Source: Desmodus rotundus (Eukaryota > Chordata > Mammalia > Chiroptera > Phyllostomidae). From it: DNA of 64,000 nucleotides. The notes under the pieces are model-generated. The model did no database searches. It was given only the letters and a program-made list of their open reading frames with translations, and was not told where the DNA came from. Shown piece after piece: positions 10,246 through 21,552 of the stretch (position 1 is its first letter; every line of letters starts with the position of its first letter). Position numbers and translations under genes: made by a program. The stretch lies in NCBI RefSeq assembly GCF_022682495.2, contig NC_071388.1:180790528-180854527 (forward strand), read 5' to 3'.

Positions 10246-10620
10246 ATATTAATATTTTTCTCCACAACTTATATACCACCTTGTCCCTAATCAAACTCAT
10301 CCATTTACTCAAGGACAAGTAAACTTTGTCCTAATCAAGTAAACAAGTAAACTTTGAGATGTATTCTATGTGGTTTCTCAAAGGTCCCCCAGCAGAATCA
10401 GGCCCCAGTTGTTCACAGTAAAAAACAGCACAACATCCCATCTGTTGGCTTCATTCTATTCCTTCCCCATCTCTTCTTCCCACCTCCTCACTCCTGTTTT
10501 CTGGGATCACCTTCCAATAATACTACCTGTACCCAAGTCCTTGTCTCAAACTCTGCTTGGGAAAGAAATGCAAACTAAGATGCTCTCGGAATAATGTCCT
10601 GGACTGACATTGGTTTGACA
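10246..10620. other. Unassigned sequence with a short local duplication
   Basis: The phrase CAAGTAAACTTTG occurs twice (near 10315 and 10343), with a third CAAGTAAAC between them, a small slippage-type duplication. No gene or repeat family recognised. Confidence 0.45.
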
Positions 10621-10800
10621 TTGGGAATTGCCTCAAACTCTTTCAGTGACTTCCCTGCTGAAGTGCTTACCATTAGGTGACTGCAGATCCTATGAGGACC
10701 TGAGTGATCCTTCATGCAACTGCCCCCATCTCAGCTCACATGTGTTCACCACTCTCCAGTCCTCTGCAGCCCTCTTGCCAGCCTCTCTCATCCTACCAGG
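10621..10800 (+). repeat. Probable L2 fragment
   Basis: CAGTGACTTCCCTGCTGAAG near 10643, GACTGCAGATCCTATGAGGA and CCCCATCTCAGCTCACA resemble the L2 ORF tail ('cagtggctccccattgcc... aaatcctt... tctccagcctcatctc'). Diverged, moderate support. Confidence 0.4.
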
Positions 10801-11470
10801 AATAGACAAACCATAAGGAGAGGTAGATAGGAGGAGAGGAAGAAGGGGTGAGAGGGATGAGGGGCCCAGTTTGAAGATAGAACACACACAGAGCAGAGAA
10901 CAAAAAGAACAGAAGAGGTAAAAGAAAAGAAAACACAAGTGGCAGTTACTGATAACTAGGTGAACGCTTGGCCACTCACACCACCCACAGGCAGGTGAGC
11001 TTGTGCTGGGTCTTGCGCTGCGTGCTGTCCTGAAAGTGGGCAGACATGGAGGGAATGAGGGAATGGGCCAATTTCTCTGCTCAGAAACCAGTGTGGGGAA
11101 GAGAAGGTGACAGAGAGAACTCACACTGCCATTTGCTGGTGCACATGGTTTCCTGGCCATTAAATAGGGTCCTAGGCAGACCTGTTCAGGAATAGCTGCC
11201 TCCAAAACAAAGTTTATAAAAACCACAGGAGGGTTGTGGCCACACAAGTTCCATTCTGCACAACAGCCCCCACCGAGCAGCTTCTCCAACCTCTACCTGA
11301 ACCTGGACCCTGCTTCTCCCCTTGGGCAGAGCCAACCATGCCTTTGGGGTGCTCCTCAGCTCAGCTGTGTCGTGCTGCCATGCCATCAGGACTGCAGAAA
11401 CTGGAGGGACAGACGTGCTCATGAACTGGCTGGGGGAACCCTTTCACACCCTACAAGTATGTGCAGATCA
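10801..11470. other. Unassigned non-coding sequence
   Basis: A purine-rich stretch (about 10815-10940) is followed by mixed sequence. The longest frame of the window, 199 codons on the minus strand (10690-11289), lies here. Its lower part translates the antisense of a probable L2, it has a low-complexity Ser/Leu/Pro/Cys composition and no recognisable domain, so I treat it as a chance frame. Confidence 0.5.
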
Positions 11471-11565
11471 AATCTCCACAGTGTACACTTTGACTATCTG
11501 ACTGTTTTATATGTTGAATATACCTCAATGAAGCTGAAATTAAAAAACAACAACAACTACTTTAG
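11471..11565 (+). repeat. L1M-like LINE-1 3'-terminal fragment
   Basis: GTGTACACTTTGACTATCTG near 11480, then TTGAATATACCTCAATGAAG near 11513 and CTGAAATTAAAAAACAAC. This matches the end of L1M 3'UTRs ('tatacctcaataaagctgaaattttaaa'), with a degenerate A-rich tail. Confidence 0.6.
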
Positions 11566-12004
11566 AAACTGGAGGCAGCTTTTCAACACCTGAAACAAAT
11601 AACCTGAAGTCCACAGTAAGTTCCACTGATCTGCACTCCAAGTGCTAAAATCAGAAAAATAAAAGTCTCAGTACTGCACTGCGTGGGATTTCTGGGATAA
11701 AACCACAGGTGCTGGGGTGCGTATTATTTATAAATTTTACTGAATATTACAGTTACTCTGATATTCTTCCCCAACTGACATGAAAATACTTCCATATTGT
11801 AATAACAAGTGCATTCATACTGGTGGACCTGTAGATGACCAGACCTGCCTGCAGACTTGACCTTCACCCCAGCACAGCCCTGTGGATTAACCAGTAGATT
11901 GCCAGTCCATCCCTAAGACTTTGTCAGGCCCCATAAGCACTTCGACATGTGGAATTCACCCACCTCTCCCCTTGCAATGTCCCTTCAGAAAAAGAGGTTC
12001 AGGC
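11566..12004. other. Unassigned non-coding sequence
   Basis: No gene or repeat family recognised. Confidence 0.4.
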
Positions 12005-12545
12005 CATGTTTCAGTTTTCTGCCCCTGTGTAATAAATCATCCCCAAACTCCTGACTTAAAATAAACATTTATTATTACCTCTAATGGTTCTGAGAATGGA
12101 CTGGTCTCAGCTGGTGGTTCTCATTTGGGGCCCCTCGTGGGGTTGCAGAAGGATGTCAGCTGGAGCTGGTCATCCAAAGGCTTGACTGGATCGGATATCC
12201 AGGATGGCTTTTCCTGGCCGGGGAACTCTAGAACAGCTGCAGGTGGTCCTGGCGTTCCTCTCCCCAGGTGGCCTCTCCAATAGCTGGATTGGGCTTTCTT
12301 ACCACATGGCAGACTCAGACAAGCGGCTGGCTTTTCTCAGAGCGAGCCTTTCAAGAGACCAGGGGCAAGGCTTCCTCTGACCTAGTTTAGAAGCCATACA
12401 GTATAACTTCGGTCCTACCCTCTCGGTTACAAGCAAGTTACAAGTTACGAGGTACAGGATGACTTCAAGACTGAATCCTGGAAAGCACCATCCACTGGTG
12501 GCCACGTTTTGGAGACTACTTTGATTTTAGAGGGGGTGAGTGGTC
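12005..12545 (-). repeat. MaLR-type LTR, antisense
   Basis: Landmarks in order: CCCCTGTGTAATAAATCATC near 12023, ACTTAAAATAAACATTTATT near 12054, GGTTGCAGAAGGATGTCAGC near 12141, GGCTTGACTGGATCGG near 12179, CAGGTGGCCTCTCCAATAGC near 12264, ACATGGCAGACTCAG and AAGCCATACAGTATAACTTC near 12391. This is the antisense of an ERVL-MaLR LTR (MLT1-like by memory), related to 5855-6340. As a solo LTR it has no internal region or gene. Confidence 0.6.
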
Positions 12546-12654
12546 ATGAGGAAAGGTACTGGGTTAGACCAGACAATAAATAGTAAAACCCACCCACTTT
12601 GCTTGAACATACATTTATCTGTGCAATCATGTGTTTGCTTAATTCTGTCAAGGC

Positions 12655-12942
12655 TGGTTTCTCTCACACTCAGCTCTGCTCTTCTAGTGTGAAAGCAACC
12701 AGAAATAACATGTAAATGAACAGGTGTGGCTGTGAAAATAAAACTTTATTTATGAACGCTGAATTTGCATTGTGGATAATTTTCATGTATCACATACTAT
12801 TGTACTTTTTTTGATTATTTCTTCAAAATGGAAATCGATTCTTACATTGCTACAAATGTAAATCCATTCTTAGCTTGAAGACAGAACAGAAGCAGGCAGT
12901 AGGCCAGATTTTGCCCATGGGCTGTAATTTGCCAACCCCTAG
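12655..12942. mobile_element. hAT-Charlie-type non-autonomous element, one end degraded
   Basis: GTGTGAAAGCAACCAGAAAT near 12688, GGTGTGGCTGTGAAAATAAA near 12724 and ACTTTATTTATGAACGC, ending GGGCTGTAATTTGCCAACCC near 12919. The terminal TTTGCCAACCCCT is the complement of the AGGGGTTGGCAAA end typical of Charlie-group MITEs. The opposite end is not recognisable near 12655, so it is truncated or decayed. Roughly 12765-12860 is extra AT-rich sequence. Confidence 0.65.
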
Positions 12943-13045
12943 TCTAAACTAAGGCAGGGACTTATTCACTCTTTTATAAACCTGGTAGTATTTAGTACAT
13001 CACAGCAGGGCTCAGTAAATATTTATTGAATGAATGAAAAGTTGA
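12943..13045 (+). repeat. L2/MIR-like 3'-end fragment
   Basis: GGCAGGGACTTATTCACTC, TTAGTACATCACAGCAGGG and TCAGTAAATATTTATTGAATGAATGA-type text match the tail shared by L2 and MIR3. It follows the hAT fossil directly, suggesting that element inserted into the older LINE tail. Confidence 0.7.
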
Positions 13046-13835
13046 TTTATAAACAAATTACAAAACCCTGAAATAAGAATTTCTCTGCAAAGCCTTTAGT
13101 GCTCACCTAGACATCAATCTCCTCCACTTAACACCTAGGTCAAAAATTACATCTGCAGGTCTATTGACATTTTTCTGGAAATATAGCAGTATAGTACACC
13201 CAAGTCTCACGTATCCATGCTAAATGTGCCCGGAGTATCTTGAATAATCTTAGATTTCAATACTAAAGAGTGATGGAGGTTTACTGCTTTCTCGGCTTCT
13301 CAGAGAAACGCAAGCACAGGTCATGAATCAGTGGCATCATAACTCCTGAGCCGCACATTGCTTCTTACGTGCTAGTAATATGACACCGTAGAATCCTAGA
13401 ACTGCCAGAAGTTGTCCTGGAGACTCTCGGTCACGTCCCTGCATTTTCCAGCCATGCTGCTGGGCATCCCTGACGTAGATGCCGTAAGCAGAAGACCTGG
13501 TGCCAGACCAATGGTCTTCCCTTTTTGCATTCCACCCGGCTCCTCCTCCTGCCTTCCTTGTTTCTAGTAAGTGCACCAGCAGTCCTCAGTCCTTGAGGCT
13601 TAAAGCTTTGCAATTGCCTTTTTCCTCTCCCTTTCTCTCATTATTCCATCTTCCCGTTGCTGCGGGCCCAGTTTAGATCCTATTAATTTTATTTTATACT
13701 CCAGACTCATGTAATCGCTTAACCATTCTCTCCTCACCACCACCTTTTGTCTCTCCCACCTCCAACACAGCGTAAAGATTCTACACCAGGAATAACTCTC
13801 AAAGGACACCTAATAGTTATTGTCCTATTGGAGTA
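13046..13835. other. Unassigned non-coding sequence
   Basis: No gene or identifiable repeat. Minus-strand frames of 60-79 codons are rich in Arg/Gly and lack any domain. Confidence 0.4.
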
Positions 13836-14010
13836 GCAAATTCTTCAAGTAGAAATCTGACCAAATCACTTGCCTGCCCCAGAACCATTGATGGTTGTCC
13901 ACTGCCAACCAAACTGAACAATCTCCTTGATGTAACATTCAAGGACTTCAAACCTAACTTTCTGCTCTCATATAGAGCCTCCATTTTTTGCAAAATGGGA
14001 GTGGAAGAGA
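13836..14010 (+). repeat. L2 LINE fragment
   Basis: AATCTGACCAAATCACTTGC near 13853, AACCATTGATGGTTGTCCAC near 13883 and TGTAACATTCAAGGACTTCA near 13931 follow the L2 sequence 'aaatctgaccatgtcactccc', 'ccaatggctccccac' and 'tggcattcaaggccctcc'. It is followed by an LTR-like block, and further L2-like text appears at 14520. Confidence 0.65.
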
Positions 14011-14039
14011 CTGTTTGTCTCCCAGTATTTACTTTTTCC

Positions 14040-14430
14040 TTTTTTCCTTAGAAATAGCACACTTGATTTTTATATGGACACAGGCCCATTATATTTCCCA
14101 GCTTGCCTTGCAGTTAGGAATGTCCCTTTGACCAAGCTCTGGCAAATAAGATGTAAGCAGAAATGTGTGCATCCTTAAACAGCAGAGAGTGTTTCCCTTT
14201 TTATTTCTTCCATTAATTAGGCAGAATGTGGTTATGATGGCTGGGACTTGGGCTGCCGTCTTTGGCTTAGAAGACACATATGAGGGTGGCAGCACAATGT
14301 GGCAGAACAAGCCTGGGTCTGGGTCCTCGATGCTCACAGAGTCATCCTACCAACCCAGAGCCCTCAACCTTGGGACTCCTTCACAGGAGAGAAAAATAAA
14401 CCTTCATCTTGCTAAAGCCAGATTTTTTTT
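14040..14430 (+). repeat. MLT1-like LTR
   Basis: TTTCCCAGCTTGCCTTGCAG near 14094, GACCAAGCTCTGGCAAATAA near 14130, GATGTAAGCAGAAATGTGTG near 14151, GTTATGATGGCTGGGACTTG near 14231 and GAGAGAAAAATAAACCTTCA near 14387 follow the order of an old mammalian LTR whose end reads 'gagagaaataaacttctatcttg'. The AATAAA near 14395 would be its polyadenylation signal. I place it in ERVL-MaLR by the shape of its 3' end; the subfamily is open. Confidence 0.55.
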
Positions 14431-14514
14431 CTTGCTTTTTTGATTTTATCATTTAATTGTAAGTGATGCCAGGGACGACTTGTCAAGTTCTCAGAACATG
14501 GTGGTATTCTCTCT

Positions 14515-14795
14515 CCAGGCCTCTCTGCACTCGGCGTTCCCTCTACCCACTGTTGGTCCCTGTTCCCTTCTGTTGTGCATATCTCTGCAAACGACCTGTT
14601 CTCAAGGCCCATCTCCAAGTCTCCTCCATGACGCCTTTCCTCATCTTCCAGCCCCTATATTCTCAACTCCTTAGATTTCTCTAAGGAGTAATTCCCTTTT
14701 AATTCCCTTTTCAATATCTTCTCTCACAGGGATCATCTCTAAATGAATTTTACCCCACTGCCCTCTCTTGTATGTGAGGGCAGATCGCCACCAAA
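14515..14795 (+). repeat. Probable L2 3' portion
   Basis: CAAGGCCCATCTCCAAGTCT near 14602, then CTCCATGACGCCTTTCCTCA and CACAGGGATCATCTCTAAAT, resembling the L2 'aaggcccagctcaaatgccacctcctccatgaagccttccctga' region. It may continue the L2 at 13836 beyond the LTR at 14040. Confidence 0.5.
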
Positions 14796-15440
14796 GCACT
14801 GTGGTTTATCAATACCAAGTGCTCACTGAGACCATTTGGGGTGTTGCCCAGCTAATAGAGACTCCCCTTTCTTTGGGGGGTGCCACAGCCCCACACCCAC
14901 TCCCACCACCACCACCATCATGTTTTATGGTATGACCACCATGGCCCAGGGTGGCAGGACATGTGAGGAACGCCTGGTTAGAGTCTCTCTTCTGAGAAAT
15001 AACTGTAGAATTCCAAGGCAGTGTCCAAACTTGAGAGCCGCGGGAAGCCTGGGGGCTGGAGAAGAGGTGAAAGTCTGTCTGTAGCATGAGGAATAATGGG
15101 TAAGAGATGGGGAGATGTTCTGATGACTTTCCACCTTCTCAGCCCAATCGTTCTAGAGGTCAGGGTGTATTTCTGCGCTTGGGTTCTGTGACATAACTTT
15201 GATTCTTAGTATAATAAGTGTCCATTTTTAATTTAAGTTAATTCTAGTGAACTTTTGTTCCCCAAAATCAAAAGATCAACATATATCTGTGGAATTTTAT
15301 TTAGCTGACCTGCTGGAGGGTCACAGATTGTTTAGTGACAAAGTAAGGGAGCCCTTCGGCTATGTTAATTTGGGGGGACAACCACACGGGTTAAGAATTT
15401 CACACAATTTTTTCTTTCTCCCTTGCCCCAAATTGTGCCC
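14796..15440. other. Unassigned non-coding sequence
   Basis: Includes a short CCACCA-type low-complexity tract at about 14896-14920. Short frames on both strands overlap it and carry no domain. Confidence 0.4.
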
Positions 15441-15600
15441 TATGTTGGCTTGCTGACATTCGTTATCTGTGGCACTGATAACACATTTATATTTTACCCC
15501 CTGATTTGGTCCGTCTCCACTTTAGCCCATAAACTACAGCGGGGCAGGGCTCCATCGTACTCGTCCTCGCATCTCTAAAAACTCAATAAATCCATTGGTA
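15441..15600 (+). repeat. L2-like 3'-end fragment
   Basis: GGCACTGATAACACATTTAT near 15471, GTCCGTCTCCACTTTAGCCC near 15509, GGGGCAGGGCTCCATCGTAC near 15541 and ACTCAATAAATCCATTGG near 15580 match the L2 order 'ctgtctcccccactagac', 'gagggcagggactgtgtc' and 'gctcaataaatatttg'. Confidence 0.6.
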
Positions 15601-16715
15601 TGTTAGCTTTTCTGTATTTGCTTTGGGAATGTTACCTTTACTATCACAGGCCAGTTGTTGTTCCTAATGACACTAATTCAAGGTGGAGTTTATTTGTATT
15701 TCAATTTTGTAGAAAACTGAAGTCCATGGATAGAAAGAATGAGAGAAAATGCTGTGTTTATTTTTTACCACTTAAAACTCCTGACTCCAGAGAGAAGCAA
15801 AAACCAGAAGTGAGACTGATGAAGAAAAATAAGTTTAAATAAGTGAATAACTTAAGGCCTTAACGCAAAATTTATTCTCAAGTGTGCTGTGCAATAGAAC
15901 ACGTATTCTTCTGTTGTCTGTGTTCAGCAGACAGCTGGAAACCCACACAGGATGCCAAAACTATGTGACCTACATTTGCAGCTAGACGGCATTTGCTAAA
16001 ATGAAGTCTATGATTCAGAATCTTTTAGTTTAAATTTCTTTGGGACTATTATGTGCACTGGGTAGTGGAGTAACGAATGCATTCTTTTTCTTGCTTCCAG
16101 GTATTTAAAACCATATTAATCTACCTCTTTATTCTTTAAAAAAGACAAAACAACAACAAAAACACAAAGAAACTCTCACTTTTTGGTATAAAATATTAAC
16201 TACTGAATGTTTAACCACATTTTGTCATCTTTAGAATTAAGGTAAACTCTGAAAATGAACTTTTTATAATCTGGCTTACATTTGGCTAATGTGGGTAAAA
16301 GAAAAAAACTAAATGATTAACATGCAGTCAGATTCGTTTTCTCGTCATGTGAATGGTCTGTGAGTGTGTCCAGAAGTCAAAAACAAATGTTTAAGGGGAA
16401 CTCCACATTCCCACAGGGTTCCCTGGACAAGCCCACTCGGACCTAGCAACTGCCAGCTTCCACCGGGCAGAGAGTTTGTTTCCATGACTGTGGTAACTGG
16501 TGGTGGGCAGGAAGGTATCTTTTTCTGAGGCCTGGTCAGGGCAGGATTTCCCTTAAAAGTCAAGATGTTTTCTGAACTGAAGTGTCCACACACTGAGTCT
16601 CAGTCCCCAAACTGAGCAAAGGCAGCCCACGCCTGGAATTACCACATATCCTTGCTGTCAGCTCACTGAAGGCCTTTTATTTTTCCAAATTTCCAGGGGA
16701 AATTAACTAGCAATT
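15601..16715. other. Unassigned non-coding sequence
   Basis: No gene or repeat family recognised in about 1.1 kb. The open frame at 15600-15842 (80 codons) has a Lys-rich C-terminal part and no domain. Confidence 0.4.
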
Positions 16716-17065
16716 TCCACATTTCCATGGCTTTCACTTCTGTCTGGATGTCTTTCCTACTCTCTCTTATTATCCTCTCTCTGCTCCTCCATTCAATAAT
16801 GTGCTGAGATCTATCTCAGAGGTCATTTCTCTGGGAATCTTCACCAACCCACCAAAATTAATCATTCTCCTCTCAGTGCTACCCACAGCTCGGCTCTCAT
16901 ATCTACGCCTCCTGCAAATCACATTAGTAAATGATTCTGCCCCCTCTCCAGCCTTCCCTTGCAATATATGAACTCCCTTTGGGATGTGGCCCTATTTTAC
17001 TCATCTTTGCATCCTCAGCACCTAGACTAGTCAGAGTTTAATGGAGATGCAGAATAAAAGTGAGT
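16716..17065 (+). repeat. L2 LINE 3' end
   Basis: GAGGTCATTTCTCTGGGAAT near 16820, CTTCACCAACCCACC, TGCAATATATGAACTCCCTT near 16960, GGGATGTGGCCCTATTTTAC and CATCCTCAGCACCTAGACTA near 17012 give the L2 3' order ('aggccttccctgacc', 'tgtgagctccttgagggcagggac', 'tccccagcacctag'). Confidence 0.7.
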
Positions 17066-18105
17066 GACTTGCTTTGTTACATCAGTCATGCACTCTTTCT
17101 CCTTCCTATACCTCCCCTGCCTTTTTCCCTCTGCCTATAAACATGCTCAAGTATCCATAATAAATGATTATTTTAACTCTAAATAAATAAGAATCCCTGA
17201 GTTTGCAATGGCATGAATGAATAAATAACTAACTAAATAGAGAAGGGAAAGCTCTTCCTTATACTACAAAGCCAATTAATAAGTAGAAGGAATAATGAAT
17301 TTAGAAAATTACCCTTTTGCAACCAGTATAATACTAATAGGCTCAGGCAAGAATTATCAACAAATGCAGTAGCTAGGGGTGAAAATATGAAGAGAAATGG
17401 GCCATGTACATAGTCTTAAATATCTTCCATAAGATTCTTATTAATTACAAAAAGAAAAATAGTACATTTACAGCGAGGAAATTTAGCAAATACTATCACA
17501 TTGACCAAATTATTAAAATGACTAGCTCTAGGACAAATCAACCTTGTGTGCCTCCTGATACGATACCCAAAGAAAGACACACCGCTTCTGTAGTATTCCT
17601 GCCACCAGCGCCTCACCAGAATGATTTCAGGTGGAAACAACAGACGGGCCAAACTTAAGGGACATCCTGCAAAGTATTCTCTTCCAATACGCAACCCTTC
17701 ATGGAGTATAAAGAAAGACTAGACTATTCCAGATTAAAGGAGACTAAGTGACATGACAACCGAATGCCACAAATGACCTGGGGTTTTCTTTAGTGATACA
17801 GGACATTCTTGGAACAATTGATGAAATCTAATTAAATCCGTAGATTCGGTAACAGTACTTTATCAGCATTAATTTTCTGATTTTGATCATTGTGGTATAG
17901 TTATATAAGAGAATATCTTTGTTTTTTAGGAAATACACTGAAATATGAAGTGTAAAGCAGCATCATGTCTGTGACTTACTTCCAACCAGCAGGAAAAAAA
18001 TAATGGTGTGGAAAATGGGGGTGTTGGAGAGAGAGAGAGAAATAAAGCGAATGTGGAAAACATGGTAAAATATTAACATTTAGGAAACACAGACAAGAGA
18101 TATGA
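17066..18105. other. Unassigned sequence with a short GA microsatellite
   Basis: A (GA)n run of about 8 units lies at 18029-18045. The rest is AT-rich (17200-17350 in particular) without a recognised family. Confidence 0.45.
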
Positions 18106-18480
18106 TAGGAATTATTTTCATTATTGGAAATTCTCTAAAGTCTAAAATTCTGTCAAAATATAAAATTAAAAAAATACAAATTAATCAATCTTTCTTTGAT
18201 TCCTCATTCTCCAATGAAGGTTCCAGAAGGAGATATCTGTCCATCTCGGCACTTCTCATTGGCTCTCACCCACTGCAATCCATTATTCTTATCCGTTACC
18301 CTGCCGAAGTGACCTCGATTTCATCTCCAATGACCTCAGCACTGCCAAACCCAGTAACATTTTTCTATCCTCTTCTACTTTTCGTCTCTATAGCGTTTGA
18401 ACTCTTCACTTTGTTTTTAGAAGTTTAAATACTTAAGCCTAGATTCGGCCTCTGACCTCTCCCTCACCTAACTTTGTAGC
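18106..18480 (+). repeat. L2-like reverse-transcriptase ORF fragment
   Basis: CATTGGCTCTCACCCACTGC near 18258, GAAGTGACCTCGATTTCATC near 18306, TCCAATGACCTCAGCACTGC near 18326, then ATTTTTCTATCCTCTTCTAC and CTCTATAGCGTTTGAACTCT near 18387. This parallels the L2 stretch ending 'ttgacctctcagcagcatttgacac'. Frames are degraded; one open frame (18102-18428) has no start-to-end relation to a complete protein. Confidence 0.55.
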
Positions 18481-18554
18481 TTCCCTCTCCACCAAACTGA
18501 CAAGGATTCTACTTTACGGTTATTTGAAGTATAATACTATTTATGGAGGGCTCT

Positions 18555-18725
18555 TTTCATGCATTCCCTTTTCTTAGATCACTCTTATCTTCAATCAGCA
18601 AAATCAAACTCATCCACCAGTCGGCAGCTTACATATCACCTCCTTTGAGAAGTTTCTCTGAACACCATGTCGATTTGGAGGGATGGCTATTAAAATAGCT
18701 TTATATTTTATGTATCCTTTTATTT
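18555..18725 (+). repeat. Probable L2 fragment
   Basis: CATATCACCTCCTTTGAGAA near 18632 and GTTTCTCTGAACACC resemble the L2 'tgtcacctcctcagagaggccttccctgacc' block, followed by an AT-rich end. Weak alone but consistent with the preceding ORF fragment. Confidence 0.4.
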
Positions 18726-20084
18726 CAGAACATTAGCAGAGAGTCCCAAAGTGGCGACCTTCAATGTCCTTGAAGGTCTGGGTTTTATAAATTAAACAGA
18801 CATTTCTGACACCTTTTTTGGGTCACTTTTGGTTTCTTCTAGATAAACTGGGCTGCAGATTAGGAGTGGGCTCATACTCCCACCCCGGGCTGGTCTCTGT
18901 CCCATCACATCGCTGCCATTGGTTACACAAACCTCTCCCAAGAAGCCTCTTCCTTCCAGATGCGGTTCGTCCACACGAGCCTGTGATCTGCATGTGGGAA
19001 CTTGTTCTCTTCAGGTGACTGTCTCCGAAGTTCAGCAAAGCTGCTTGTTCTCCCCTGGATTCCTTTCCAAGCTGCCTCTACCGACCCCACCTCTCCTGCA
19101 AGACGTTTCTGTTTGCTTCCTCCCCTCCTTACCCATTCTTTAAGGTTCGGCAGCTCACCAAATTGATGGTGCATTAAAGTCAGCTGTTTGGAATGAGCCC
19201 CTGCCATTTTTATACTGAACTTTTCATAATAGTATGATGCCTATGTTTATTGAGAGTTTTACCTAAAAGGGCAACAATTGGATTTGATGACACCATAGAG
19301 AAGAAACACTGGTCTTTCAAAATTAAGCAACTTTTAAAAGTGCCATTTTATTTTAAAAATAATAATCTATGCCGCACTTCAAGAAACTACTATATGGTGT
19401 TGTATATTATAAACCAACGACATTCTATTACGTTATGGTCAGCATTTTTCATTTTTTATTCTTCTTAAGGTGGTAATGAGAAAAAAATTTTGTTAAGTTT
19501 GCCCTGCTGTATTTCTTACAGCATTTATTAAAAAGCTGCTTTCACAGTAAAATTAGGTCAGTTTAAAAGGAGGAAATAGCAAGGTTGTGTGAATAATTTC
19601 TGCATATATGTAAAACCAAGTACAAACATTGATATATAATGACAGTATAAAATGCTTTCCTGTTTGTGATGTCTAGTGATGTGGAAAATATAACCTTAAA
19701 TCCATTAGATTAAATAGTAATTAAAATTGACACAATAAACAACTTATTAGGGGAAAAGGAAAATTAGTGATCTCTTCTACCGGTGTTCTTTACCAAATTA
19801 TGACGTCTGGTTCTAGGAAAAAACATTACATGTATCACTTCTAAAATATCTACATTTCATCAGAGGCTTAAAATTACTTAAACTGGAAACTACACAATTG
19901 TGATGAAGGCCTCACAATTTTCAAAATCTTTCCTATCACTATGAAGATCTTAGAACACAAACGATTTAATGCCGGTTCCCCTAAACCAGTAAAAATATAT
20001 CCTAGACTTTTAATTTCTACTTATCATTAGTGGTTTTGACATGGGACTTCAGGATACCTAGTACATCTTATATTTATTTTATTT
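18726..20084. other. Unassigned non-coding sequence
   Basis: No gene. The first 400 bases are moderately GC-rich and carry overlapping frames on both strands with no domain. From 19200 it is AT-rich and lacks readable repeat families. Some unassigned conserved sequence is possible but cannot be shown. Confidence 0.4.
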
Positions 20085-20240
20085 TCTATTGAATTTACTG
20101 GGGTGACATTGGTTAATAAAATTACGTAGGTTTCAGGTGTACAATTCTGTAATACATCATCTGTATATTGTATTGTGTGTTTTGATTTATACCCTGTGAT
20201 TCCTCTCCATAGCACTTAGTACCATATAATATAGCTGTCA
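20085..20240 (-). mobile_element. LINE-1 3'UTR fragment (antisense)
   Basis: ATTGAATTTACTGGGGTGAC near 20088, TTGGTTAATAAAATTACGTA near 20110, GGTTTCAGGTGTACAATTCT near 20130 and ACATCATCTGTATATTGTAT near 20154 match a laurasiatherian LINE-1 3'UTR read in antisense. The copy at 21553-21765 is homologous: both share 'ttggggtgacactggttaa' and 'tttcaggtgcac'. It is 5'-truncated and without coding sequence. Confidence 0.75.
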
Positions 20241-20380
20241 ATTTCCTTATCTGTACCTCCCCCTATAAAACCCTGAAGGACAGAGGCTATAGCTTATTCC
20301 TCTTAATATTCTCAGTACCTAACTAGTTCCTGACACAAACTAAGCACTCATCGTGCAGCAGATGAATAATTGACAAAAGT
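20241..20380 (+). repeat. L2/MIR3-like 3'-end fragment
   Basis: CCTATAAAACCCTGAAGGAC near 20263, AGAGGCTATAGCTTATTCCT and TCTCAGTACCTAACTAGTTC near 20311 with CTGACACAAACTAAGCACTC follow the LINE tail 'gaccctgagggcagggactg... cagcacctagcacagtgcctgacac'. Confidence 0.6.
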
Positions 20381-21552
20381 GACGTATTGAATCTGAAAAG
20401 AGAAGCTGGCTTTTCTTATTCCTAGACCTCAAAGAACAAAGTTTTATTCTAAAGCAGAATGTTTTAGTTGAGAGAAGGCATTAGTTGTTTTTTTTTAAGT
20501 AGGTATATTTTATAGTTATGGTTATTTAGTGCCCTGGAACTGTAATACCATTTGTGGAACTACAGTCTGGCTGCCGTAACAACAGACCTGAACGAGAGAG
20601 TAAAAGCCGTCCACGCAGACTGTCCTTGATTTTCAGGTCTTCTCAAGCTTAATGCCGGTTATGGTCCTCTTTATCGTCTAGTTTGCTAGTGGTTTCCATT
20701 TTGTAGAGAAAATGAATTTTGGCATAGGGAGTAAAATTTGCTCATTAATCTTATGGCAGCTTTGAAATGCTGCTTAAATAATGGCTTTATTTTTCTGAAA
20801 AAAAAATATTTTGTCAGATTGAACAAAATGGAGCTCTGGAAGAGTTTCACAGGAGAAACCCATTATTTTTGTCTCCCATAAAAATTCATCCCAGAGACCA
20901 GCATTCGTAGTATCTTCCCTCAAGTATAAAACAACTGAAATATAGCTTATATCAAAAACCATGAAGTTGGAGTGGAGATAACACTTTAAGCCCTTGAAAA
21001 AAAACATTAATTTTTGTTTTTTGGGTGGTTATGAGGAAAGGCAAATTCAGAGCTAAAATTGGCCAGAAGCCTGGTTTCATTGGGTTGGAGTTGGTATCCT
21101 TTTGCCTCCTCGGTTACCTTAAGGAAAACATGGCTTCAGTTCAGTGTGGTTTTGTGGGGTTTGGATAGACATACTGGATAGACAATAAACTATAAAAACA
21201 CATAAAAATCTCAGCAAACTAAGAGGGAGGAGAATTGCTAAGAGTTCAAGTGTTTTTCTCAAAGACTCCTTTTTCACACACCCAACATTTAAACTCAAAT
21301 GTCGCTCTTGTGGAATGCTCGGCACACAGAGATTGAATATGTAGTGGCAGTGATGATTTAGAGTAGACACAGATTCCAAGATATAAAACTGGCAGTGTAA
21401 CAGAGTAATCTTTCTTGTACCACAAGAGTACAAGAAAAAGAAAAGGTGACAGCACAACCAGTGTGGAAAATTAAGTGTTTGAAAACTAACTTTCAAAAGA
21501 GAATACAAAAAACATGGGAGAGTGTCTTTGTGTCCTTGGAGTAGGCAAAATT
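20381..21552. other. Unassigned sequence with a 10-bp hairpin
   Basis: No gene. TTTCTTGTAC at 21411-21420 pairs perfectly with GTACAAGAAA at 21428-21437 across a 7-base loop. Minus-strand frames at 21119-21697 (192 codons) and 21246-21455 run partly through LINE-1-derived sequence and are not genes. Confidence 0.5.

Noticed and set aside
10690..11289. 199-codon minus-strand open frame, the longest in the window
   Set aside because: Its composition is low-complexity (Ser/Leu/Pro/Cys), it partly translates antisense L2-like DNA and it has no recognisable domain. A frame of this length is expected by chance in 64 kb of mixed composition.
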